Assembly: GCA_001603765.1 (NCBI GenBank)
Contig: LUZV01000237.1
Span: 1-5,598, forward strand
From: Anaerolineales bacterium Chloro_02
GTDB taxonomy: Bacteria > Chloroflexota > Anaerolineae > Anaerolineales > Anaerolineaceae
Direction of reading: 5' to 3'
Length of the DNA: 5,598 bases
Shown: positions 1 to 4,610 of the stretch, one piece after another
Position numbering within the stretch: position 1 is the first letter of the stretch
Layout of the letters: the number at the start of each line of letters is the position of its first letter
The notes under the pieces: generated by a model
What the model saw: the letters and a program-made list of their open reading frames with translations, nothing else
Database searches by the model: none
Told to the model about the DNA's origin: nothing
Translations under genes and position numbers: made by a program

Positions 1-207
1 ACTCTCACCTGCCCATCCTGCGCGCAGAAAATTGAAAGCGCGGCGAAAGCGTTGGATGGTGTCGACAAAGAAAGCGTTAAAGTGTTATTTAACTCAAGCA
101 AACTCAAACTCGACTTTGACGAAACCAAACTGACCATCGAAGAGATTGATAAAGCCATCACCACCCTTGGTTATGAGGTAAAAAAGAGCCAGGTCAAAGC
201 CGCGTAG
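1..207 (+). CDS. Heavy-metal-associated (HMA) domain protein, 3' end only
   Basis: The frame is open from the window's left edge to a TAG at 205-207, giving 68 residues with no start codon visible. The visible protein begins TLTCPSCAQKIESAAK, which matches the metal-binding loop of HMA domains (x-T-C-x-x-C followed by an amphipathic helix). It then has a beta strand (SVKVLFNSSKLKLDF), a second helix (TIEEIDKAITTLGY) and a last strand (EVKKSQVK). This is nearly a whole HMA fold of about 70 residues, so only the first strand and start are probably missing and the gene is likely a free-standing metallochaperone like CopZ. Such proteins carry Cu(I) or another soft metal ion in the cytoplasm through the two cysteines. 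The ending a few residues after the fold argues against an N-terminal domain of a P-type ATPase. It could still be the C-terminal domain of a longer protein starting outside the window. It converges on the flavodoxin gene and ends before a bidirectional terminator. Confidence 0.8.
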   Translation, partial: TLTCPSCAQKIESAAKALDGVDKESVKVLFNSSKLKLDFDETKLTIEEIDKAITTLGYEVKKSQVKAA

Positions 208-234
208 GTTTTGATCATTACTTTGATCGACAAC

Positions 235-256
235 AAAAAAGCATCCATCAGGATGC
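235..256 (-). terminator. Rho-independent terminator on the minus strand
   Basis: Read on the minus strand, GCATCC-TGAT-GGATGC forms a perfect 6-bp stem with a 4-base loop (256 to 241), followed at once by six T residues (240 to 235). This is a textbook intrinsic terminator for transcripts arriving from the flavodoxin gene. It lies downstream of the larger hairpin at 276-332, so it would be a back-up terminator. In the plus direction there is no U-run directly after the stem, so it should act on the minus strand only. Confidence 0.7.
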
Positions 257-275
257 AAATTAACAAAAATAGGAT

Positions 276-332
276 AAAAAAGGTTGGTATGCTTCCCATT
301 TTCAAGGAGGGACCCATACCAACCGTTTTTTT
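276..332. terminator. Bidirectional intrinsic terminator between convergent genes
   Basis: GGTTGGTATG (282-291) pairs perfectly with CATACCAACC (315-324), giving a 10-bp stem. Inside the 23-base loop, TCCC (294-297) can pair with GGGA (309-312). The stem is followed by seven T residues on the plus strand (326-332) and preceded by six A residues (276-281), which are a U-run on the minus transcript. It can therefore stop both the HMA gene's transcript and the flavodoxin gene's transcript. The flavodoxin stop codon at 341-339 lies only seven bases from the T-run, which fits an end-of-transcript signal. Confidence 0.85.
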
Positions 333-338
333 GTGACG

Positions 339-812
339 CTATCGGCAAAAAGCCGCGAACATTTCCACCAGCTCCGAAATCTGTTTTGCGCGCTTGCCTG
401 GCGACTTCCAATTGATAACGCCTGCCGCGCCCATCTTCCCGCCTTTTCTTTCAATCAAAACCCTCATTATCGCAAGTGCCTGATTGCCGCCCATCCAGGG
501 GAAAGGGAAACCCTGGGTCACAAAACAAGCCGTCTGCCTGCCTTCAAGCTCGGGCAGCCCTAGCAAAAATGCTTGCATCGTGATGGATGGGCGAAAACCA
601 TTCACCGGTGCAGCAAAAATGAGCAAATCATACCCATCTGTCAAAGGCTGGCTTTTTAGCCTAACTTTTTTTGGATCCATTTCGCTCTCATTTGTCGGGA
701 AAAGCTTTTCTAAAGAAACCTCATGACCTTCTGCCAGGAGCCTCTTCCTCAACGTTTCCGCTACCGACAATGTGTTGCCAGTTTTTGAATTGACAAAGAT
801 ACCAATATTCAT
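339..812 (-). CDS. Flavodoxin-fold protein (FMN-binding, probable redox carrier or oxidoreductase)
   Basis: This 157-residue protein opens with a beta strand (MNIGIFVNS) and the loop S9-K-T-G-N-T14, the [ST]-x-T-G-x-T motif that binds the FMN phosphate in flavodoxins. A helix (LSVAETLRKRLLAEGHEV) follows, then the strand DLLIFAAPV (62-70) with the N-G-F-R-P stretch in the usual first isoalloxazine loop, and the strand TACFVTQGFPFPW (94-106) for the second flavin-contacting loop. The length suits a short-chain flavodoxin or flavodoxin-like reductase. Family knowledge predicts a cytoplasmic FMN protein; the electron partner cannot be told from sequence. The ATG at 812-810 has a GAGGG element about four bases upstream. 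The gene is separated from the chaperone gene upstream by 319 bases and has a candidate promoter with an inverted repeat, so it is probably a separate transcript. It ends at two tandem terminators. A multimeric flavodoxin (WrbA-like) identity is possible but not supported specifically. Confidence 0.85.
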   Translation of the reverse strand: MNIGIFVNSKTGNTLSVAETLRKRLLAEGHEVSLEKLFPTNESEMDPKKVRLKSQPLTDGYDLLIFAAPVNGFRPSITMQAFLLGLPELEGRQTACFVTQGFPFPWMGGNQALAIMRVLIERKGGKMGAAGVINWKSPGKRAKQISELVEMFAAFCR

Positions 813-865
813 ACAACCCTCACATTTCCATCACTTACTGGAGAAATACCTTCAGCCAACCTCGA

Positions 866-893
866 ATCATACCCCTATTTTCACTTTAGCAAA
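866..893 (-). promoter_or_regulatory. Candidate promoter for the flavodoxin gene
   Basis: On the minus strand TATGAT (871 to 866) differs from the TATAAT -10 consensus at one base. The best -35 candidate, TTTGCT (893 to 888) at a 16-base spacing, matches TTGACA at only three positions. Initiation near 859 would give a leader of roughly 47 bases before the ATG at 812. A weak -35 inside an inverted repeat suggests a promoter controlled by a DNA-binding protein. This is prediction only; a TATAAA at 939-934 is another -10-like hexamer but has no -35. Confidence 0.35.
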
Positions 894-924
894 GAGAGGG
901 TTTTCGTTTACAAGTAAAGTGAAA
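879..924. repeat. Perfect 10-bp inverted repeat, possible operator
   Basis: TTTCACTTTA at 879-888 and TAAAGTGAAA at 915-924 are exact reverse complements separated by 26 bases, so arm centres are 36 bp apart, about 3.4 helical turns. The arm at 879-888 lies between the proposed -35 and -10 of the flavodoxin promoter, and the other lies just upstream of the -35. That placement fits a repressor or a dual-site regulator. A stem-loop in RNA is less likely because the proposed transcript starts downstream of it. The cognate regulator is not in the window. Confidence 0.5.
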
Positions 925-951
925 GTTTGATTCTTTATACGCCCGTTTTCC

Positions 952-1044
952 GTCATCGCGCGCGCAGCGAAACAATCTCCCCATTAACCCCACCCGTCCT
1001 CGCGAACATTTTTCCGCGATTGCGAGGGCAGTGAAGCAACCGCC
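952..1044. repeat. Two degenerate copies of a short dispersed-type repeat
   Basis: The 29-base segments 952-980 and 1016-1044 align without gaps at 20 of 29 positions and share the pattern ATnGCGnGnGCAGnGAAnCAA. The second copy, with GCGAGGGCAGTGAAGCAA, resembles from memory the 'cattgcgag...gaagcaatc' intergenic element repeated in many bacterial genomes, including Chloroflexota. Both copies sit in the same orientation in the only long non-coding gap. They are diverged, so they look like relics rather than active elements. I cannot confirm copy number elsewhere in the genome. Confidence 0.45.
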
Positions 1045-1131
1045 CGACCGCATAGAAAACAACACCCCTCACCCGCCCCAAGGAAAATGCTAAAGACCTG
1101 CCTGATTTGAAAAAAACTGAAAAATTACTGT

Positions 1132-1962
1132 TTAGAACAAAACGTTCGAGAGATCCGCGCGGTATTGTCGGGTGGCGGTATGGGAATCACCCATAACTTC
1201 CAGCAGAGCCAGGTAAATTTCGTGGAGTTGCCCGTTGTGAAAGCGTTTATCTTTGCGCAAAATATCCAGAAATCCGTCCAACGCCATCTCAATCTTGCCG
1301 CTCCGCGCCAGGCGCAGGCTGTTTCGATAAGCCGCCTCAAGAGGGTTAGGGTTCATAAGCGGCAGGTTCTCAAAGCTCGCGTAAGCCTCAGCCAGGGGCA
1401 TCAGACTTTTGGCGGTGTTAAACTCGGAACTTGCAGGGAAATTGCTCAATATTGCCAGAGCCTCGCTGCCCTTCCCCTGCCAAAGCAGGGCGCGCGCCAA
1501 AGCAAACAAACCGGCTGGCTCGCCGTGACTTTCATAAACATACTGACCAAGAGCTTCTTCAGCTCCGTTAAGGTCGCCTAAGTGGATCAAACTCCTGCCC
1601 TTTTCTAAAAGCAGATTGCCCGCTTTGGGTATTATCCGGTCAATAAAAAGGCGAAGACTTTGCTCATTGAGCACCCCGGCATATTCCGAAACAACTCTTC
1701 CTTCAACAAAAGCCTTAACCGCCGGCACCTGCTGCACTTTGAGCCTGGCTGCCAGCTTTGGCTGATCGTCCACGTTGACGCGTGCCAGCCTGAAGCTGCC
1801 GTCAGCTTCATGCGCCAACTTCGCCAAATCACGCGACTGCACCCGGCAAGGTATACACCACGGCGCCCAAAGGTCCAGCACCACTGGCGTTTCATGAGAG
1901 TAAATTACAACCTCAAACTCAAAAGTTTCTTCGCTGATGTCAATGATATTCGCGGCTGCCAT
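1132..1962 (-). CDS. Thioredoxin-TPR protein, YbbN/CnoX-like holdase or co-chaperone
   Basis: This 276-residue protein has an N-terminal thioredoxin domain (about 5-112). It has the active site W32-A-P-W-C-I-P-C39, the conserved V-N-V-D-D strand (63-67) and the cis-proline P80 in QQVPAVKAF. A helical C-terminal half (about 113-276) follows with TPR-type repeats, ending in an ALDGFLDILRKDKRF...LALLEVMG segment typical of the YbbN C-terminal repeat. Length and order match YbbN (about 280 residues), a cytoplasmic chaperone that protects proteins from oxidative damage and hands them to chaperonin. C-I-P-C replaces the usual thioredoxin C-G-P-C; both cysteines are present, so redox activity is plausible. 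I start at ATG 1962-1960 because AGGTG (1973-1969) lies six bases upstream; an in-frame TTG at 1980-1978 lacks a ribosome site. The gene follows the unknown gene by 44 bases and is probably co-transcribed with it. Confidence 0.88.
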   Translation of the reverse strand: MAAANIIDISEETFEFEVVIYSHETPVVLDLWAPWCIPCRVQSRDLAKLAHEADGSFRLARVNVDDQPKLAARLKVQQVPAVKAFVEGRVVSEYAGVLNEQSLRLFIDRIIPKAGNLLLEKGRSLIHLGDLNGAEEALGQYVYESHGEPAGLFALARALLWQGKGSEALAILSNFPASSEFNTAKSLMPLAEAYASFENLPLMNPNPLEAAYRNSLRLARSGKIEMALDGFLDILRKDKRFHNGQLHEIYLALLEVMGDSHTATRQYRADLSNVLF

Positions 1963-1968
1963 ATCTTT

Positions 1969-1974
1969 CACCTG
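1969..1974 (-). promoter_or_regulatory. Ribosome binding site setting the start of the CnoX-like gene
   Basis: CAGGTG on the minus strand lies six bases before ATG 1962-1960. The longer alternative beginning at TTG 1980 would place this site inside the coding region and has no purine-rich site of its own, so the site favours the 276-residue form. Confidence 0.6.
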
Positions 1975-2006
1975 ACTCAATTCTATCAGATTGCGCGAGT
2001 TTGACG

Positions 2007-2429
2007 CTACTCCTCATCGTCTGGCGAGGCAACTGCTGGCTGACGGATTTCAACAACCTCACCGTGAATATCCACGATAATTCGGAAGCCTGCCATCCCC
2101 AGATAAGTCCTCAAATCCTGCGGCAAACCAGTATTCCGCAGTTGCTCAAATTGATACGCTGAATTTTCAAGCTGCTTGCGGATGACCGCGATCGTAAAAA
2201 TATCTTCTTGCCCGAGCATTTTTGCGGTTTGCTCGCTCAAAAATTCCTCATTACCGCTAATGCCAGCCGTCAGGGCATCCCAAACTTGTTGGTCAATCTC
2301 TTCTGCCGGGATGTGCCGCAGAAAACCAGCGTCGTTTACGATATAGTTGGGCTCATCACCGACCCATGTTATATCCAGGGGCTGGTCCAACGTATCCAAA
2401 ACCAAGCCTTCAAAAAGCGCTCTTTTCAC
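2007..2429 (-). CDS. Uncharacterised 140-residue cytoplasmic protein
   Basis: I do not recognise a named family and assign no function. The protein begins VKRALFEGLVLD with a GTG start and has no signal peptide, membrane span or cysteine. The first third looks beta-rich (ALFEGLVLDTLDQPLDITWVGDEPNYIVND) and is followed by GFLRHIPAEEIDQQVW. A helical middle (SEQTAKMLGQEDIFTIAVIRKQLENSAYQFEQLRN) comes next, then a last strand pair (GFRIIVDIHGEVVEI) and an acidic tail (SPDDEE). Motif-like segments such as VGDEPNYIVNDAGF, RHIPAEEID and EQTAKMLGQEDIF suggest a conserved soluble protein, probably lineage-restricted. The GTG at 2429-2427 is chosen because AAGGAAGG (2442-2435) sits five bases upstream; an upstream in-frame GTG at 2459 has no such site and would add ten residues. 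The gene lies between the Tat-type transpeptidase (68 bases upstream) and the CnoX-like gene (44 bases downstream), which hints at but does not prove a shared role. Confidence 0.8.
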   Translation of the reverse strand: MKRALFEGLVLDTLDQPLDITWVGDEPNYIVNDAGFLRHIPAEEIDQQVWDALTAGISGNEEFLSEQTAKMLGQEDIFTIAVIRKQLENSAYQFEQLRNTGLPQDLRTYLGMAGFRIIVDIHGEVVEIRQPAVASPDDEE

Positions 2430-2434
2430 GTTTA

Positions 2435-2442
2435 CCTTCCTT
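2435..2442 (-). promoter_or_regulatory. Strong ribosome binding site setting a GTG start
   Basis: AAGGAAGG on the minus strand is five bases before GTG 2429-2427. It is the best Shine-Dalgarno sequence seen in this gene cluster. It would fall inside the coding sequence if the upstream GTG at 2459 were used, so it decides the start. Confidence 0.65.
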
Positions 2443-2447
2443 GCTGC

Positions 2448-2478
2448 TACTGTATTCACAGTATAGCCGAAGACTATA
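2448..2478 (-). promoter_or_regulatory. Two overlapping intercistronic hairpins before the unknown gene
   Basis: In the gap between the Tat-type transpeptidase and the unknown gene, the minus strand can form TATAG-T-C-TTCG-G-CTATA (2478 to 2462), a stem closed by a cUUCGg tetraloop with one bulged T. Next to it, TACTGT-GAAT-ACAGTA (2463 to 2448) has a perfect 6-bp stem. They share two bases, so they partly compete. Neither is followed by a T-run, so they are not intrinsic terminators. They could stabilise a processed mRNA end or tune expression between genes. TATACT and TATAGT in the same stretch look like -10 boxes, but no good -35 is seen. Confidence 0.35.
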
Positions 2479-2497
2479 TAAGTTAGATTAACAAAGC

Positions 2498-3535
2498 TTA
2501 GATGCCGCCAAAGCCCGTCAGAACATCCACCCGTGTGCCAGTTTCCTCGGTGTGGTATTTCTGGTTAAAAGGCACGACAGGAGTATCCCAGCGATAGAGC
2601 CATTTCGCGTCCTCAGGTTTCATGTTGATGCAGCCATTGCTCATGATGTTGCCCCAATTGGAGTGCCAGTAAGCGCCGTGAAAAGCAACACCCATGAGGG
2701 TGATGTAGCTGACCCATGGAACGCCTGGCAGATCGTAAACATTCGGGTTCGACGGCTCGTTCACCATTCGGCGGCAAGGTCGTTTGCGGTTGGTCATCCA
2801 GCGCCCAACCGGAGTCAGACCGTCCTTGATGCCCGTGGAACACAAAGTCTGAAACACCTGCCGGTCATACTCAAAGGCGCGTATTTCCTGTTTGTAGAGG
2901 TCGAGCTCGATGCGTTTGGCATCCGGGGCAACGTCCTGGCTGAGGGGAGTAACCTCTTCAGGTCTGGTCAGGTGGATAGAGTGAGCCGGAACATAATAAG
3001 AATAGCCATTCAGATCATCCAAGAGCTCATACCATGGTTTGTCAAACTCATCATATTCCAGGTTAAGCACCCAGAAATTGTTGCTGTAATAAAAGGTGCG
3101 CATGAGATTGCGCTCGTTCGGGCGGTAATAAACATTCACCTTTGGCACCGTGATCTCGCCGAGTGTGCCGCCTTCCGGTATTGGATCCCTCGGGATCGGA
3201 TTCGGATGGTCAAACACTGGCTGCACCCATGCCGCCTCCAGGTATTCCGTTTCGCTGATCTGATACCAGCCAACCTGCCTCTTATAAATATCTTCGACAT
3301 AGATCAACTTAGGTAAAAGAATGATGTCGTCATATTTATAAAAACCGCTATTTTTTGCACGGACGTTGGGCTCCTCGTGGATCAGAAGCCTATGGCGCAG
3401 AATGCGCCCAAGAGCCATCTCCATATCAATCTGAGGTGATGATGCCCCCGAAACAGGTTTGGGCAGGAGCATACCTAAGGCTCCTAACCCCATAGTTTTC
3501 AAGAAATTTCTACGTGTTAGTGTGATATTTTCCAT
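2498..3535 (-). CDS. L,D-transpeptidase (YkuD domain) with apparent Tat signal peptide
   Basis: This 345-residue protein starts with a probable twin-arginine signal: T7-R-R-N-F-L-K13, a short hydrophobic stretch (TMGLGALGMLL, 14-24) and a possible cleavage region near S-G-A31. Two SH3b-like beta segments may follow (about 45-107 and 126-189, the second with YYRPNE and PWYELLDD). The YkuD catalytic domain covers about 208-336. Its catalytic core is H286-G-A-Y-W-H291-S-N-W-G, then S299-N-G-C302-I-N-M. Cys302 is the expected nucleophile. The usual S/T-H-G-C has Asn at position 300 in place of His. The family forms L,D-peptide cross-links or attaches proteins to peptidoglycan outside the membrane, through a Cys acyl-enzyme. 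The ATG at 3535 lies four bases after the stop codon of the anchored paralogue, with only weak AG-rich sequence upstream, so translation is probably coupled. Over the 35 residues around the active site it matches the paralogue at 20 positions. Substrate and cross-link type are not deducible. Confidence 0.9.
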   Translation of the reverse strand: MENITLTRRNFLKTMGLGALGMLLPKPVSGASSPQIDMEMALGRILRHRLLIHEEPNVRAKNSGFYKYDDIILLPKLIYVEDIYKRQVGWYQISETEYLEAAWVQPVFDHPNPIPRDPIPEGGTLGEITVPKVNVYYRPNERNLMRTFYYSNNFWVLNLEYDEFDKPWYELLDDLNGYSYYVPAHSIHLTRPEEVTPLSQDVAPDAKRIELDLYKQEIRAFEYDRQVFQTLCSTGIKDGLTPVGRWMTNRKRPCRRMVNEPSNPNVYDLPGVPWVSYITLMGVAFHGAYWHSNWGNIMSNGCINMKPEDAKWLYRWDTPVVPFNQKYHTEETGTRVDVLTGFGGI

Positions 3536-3539
3536 AACT

Positions 3540-4592
3540 CTAATAATGTACGCGAACTGGTATTCCTACAAAAGCCCAATTATACAACCAGCCGGCTTCG
3601 CTGGTCTCCATGTTGACGCATCCGTGGCTCATCGGCGTGCCAAAGTTGCTGTGCCAATATGTGCCGTGGATGCCGTAGCCGCGGTAAAAATACATCACAT
3701 ACGGCACGTCAGGAAGATAGTAACCCGGACCAGCCATGTCGTCGTAGAGCAGTTTAACCCAGACATAGAAGGTTCCGGTGACAGTCGGTGTATCCGGCAA
3801 GCCAGTTGAAACCACAAAAGAAGCCACAACGCGATCACCCTCATAGGCGTAGAGCATCTGCTGGCTCAGGTTGATATCAATCCAGCGGTCGCTGCTGGGA
3901 TAGTCAATCGGCTCGGGTTCTTCCGGCACATACACATAAGGCGTGATCTCCACCACTGGCACCTGGGTTTCGGTTGGTGTGGCCGTTGCAGTGGGTGTGG
4001 CGGTTGGCGTAGGCGTGTTGGTTGGTGTCAGCGTCGGCGTGGAGGTGGGCGTATTAGTTGGTGTGGCGGTATTTGTAGGCGTCAGGCTAGGTTTAAACGG
4101 GACCGAATCGGTCTCGACAAGCAAAAACTGAGAGCCCGCAGGTCGCTGCGCGCGAATGATGCCAACAGAATAAAGGCCCAACAAGCCAGCAGCCAACAGC
4201 ATCACTCCCAGCGCCCAACCCCAGGCAAACCGGCGTTTTGGCTTTGGTTGGATCGCCGGCAAGCCAACGGCAGCAACAGCCTCAACAGGTTCAGGGACCG
4301 CAGATTCTTTTTTCCATTCTGCCGCGCCGCTTTGGCGCAGGCGCGCACTTGCCCAGTGCATCCCTTCCCGCGCGGTTGGGTTTTGGGGGTCGGCATCCAG
4401 CACCTGCCGCAGCCAGCTCACGCTCGCCTCCGGCTCAGAGAGCCCCGCCATGAGCAGCATCGCGTCAATATTCCCGCGGTCAGCAGCCAAAACTTGCTCA
4501 GCCAGTTGCCGCGCGAGCGCCGCGTCGCCCTTCAGGACCGCCTGTTTGGCTTGCGCGATTAATTCCAATACTGCCGCGTTTTGATCTTCCAT
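3540..4592 (-). CDS. Membrane-anchored L,D-transpeptidase with N-terminal TPR-like region and Thr-Pro stalk
   Basis: This 350-residue protein has four parts. Residues 5-90 are helical and TPR-like (AKQAVLKGDAALARQLAEQVLAADRGNIDAMLLMAGL, then SVSWLRQVLDADPQNPTAREG). A basic stop (KPKRR, 117-121) leads into one membrane span (about 123-145). Residues 169-209 are a low-complexity Thr-Pro stalk. A YkuD domain (about 236-350) begins RWIDINLSQQMLYAYEGDRVVASFVVSTG. Its active site is H309-G-T-Y-W-H-S-N-F-G and S322-H-G-C325-V-N-M, with Cys325 as nucleophile, so all expected residues are present. By the positive-inside rule the TPR-like part is cytoplasmic and the enzyme is outside, held off the membrane by the stalk. 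The ATG at 4592-4590 follows the amidase stop by 18 bases with only a weak ribosome site. Its TAG stop is four bases before the next transpeptidase. It likely makes L,D-cross-links in the wall; an anchoring role for proteins is the alternative. Confidence 0.92.
   Translation of the reverse strand: MEDQNAAVLELIAQAKQAVLKGDAALARQLAEQVLAADRGNIDAMLLMAGLSEPEASVSWLRQVLDADPQNPTAREGMHWASARLRQSGAAEWKKESAVPEPVEAVAAVGLPAIQPKPKRRFAWGWALGVMLLAAGLLGLYSVGIIRAQRPAGSQFLLVETDSVPFKPSLTPTNTATPTNTPTSTPTLTPTNTPTPTATPTATATPTETQVPVVEITPYVYVPEEPEPIDYPSSDRWIDINLSQQMLYAYEGDRVVASFVVSTGLPDTPTVTGTFYVWVKLLYDDMAGPGYYLPDVPYVMYFYRGYGIHGTYWHSNFGTPMSHGCVNMETSEAGWLYNWAFVGIPVRVHY
3966..4088 (-). repeat. Thr-Pro-rich low-complexity coding repeat (stalk)
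   Basis: Codons for residues 169-209 of the anchored transpeptidase encode irregular repeats of T-P-T-x (LTPTNTATPTNTP, TSTPTLTPTNTPTPT, TATPTATATPTET). The plus strand appears as repeated gtnggtgtngg-type hexamers, which explains an apparent Gly-Val-rich frame on that strand. Such stretches are extended, protease-resistant linkers, often O-glycosylated, and can change in length by slippage. Confidence 0.85.
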
Positions 4593-4610
4593 TTATTCGA
4601 AAATCCAGAA

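Larger units (their letters stand above)
813..1131. other. 319-base intergenic region between the flavodoxin and chaperone genes
   Basis: No convincing gene is seen on either strand. The part nearest the flavodoxin gene (about 870-940) is AT-rich and holds the candidate promoter and perfect inverted repeat described separately. The middle (950-1045) is GC-rich and holds two degenerate direct repeats and a short inverted repeat (CCTCGC at 998-1003 with GCGAGG at 1022-1027). The part just after the chaperone stop codon has T-runs on the minus strand (1107-1113 and 1120-1124) but only a weak 4-bp stem before them, so I do not call a terminator there. Confidence 0.6.

Noticed and set aside
879..924. 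CRISPR or transposon-end reading of the inverted repeat
   Set aside because: There are only two arms, no repeated spacing, no transposase and no target-site duplication. The promoter overlap gives a simpler explanation.
1060..1090. G-quadruplex in the G-rich minus strand (GGGGCGGGTGAGGGG)
   Set aside because: Only three runs of three or more G are present close together. A fourth is missing, so a stable three-tier quadruplex is not supported.
1100..1134. Intrinsic terminator right after the CnoX-like gene
   Set aside because: T-runs exist on the minus strand, but the only preceding stem (TGTT-CTA-AACA) has four mostly A-T pairs, which is too weak to call.
1963..1980. TTG start six codons upstream for the CnoX-like gene
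   Set aside because: There is no ribosome site before it, whereas ATG 1962 has AGGTG at good spacing. It remains a minor possibility.
2430..2459. Upstream GTG start ten codons earlier for the unknown gene
   Set aside because: There is no ribosome site upstream and it falls in the hairpin region. GTG 2429 has AAGGAAGG five bases before it.
2552..3316. Long plus-strand open frame of 254 codons
   Set aside because: It lies wholly inside the Tat-type transpeptidase gene on the other strand, which has a clear catalytic motif. Its own product shows no recognisable domain.
3943..4131. Plus-strand open frame encoding a Gly-Val-rich 62-residue peptide
   Set aside because: It is the reverse complement of the Thr-Pro stalk codons of the anchored transpeptidase. 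Its composition follows from that repeat.
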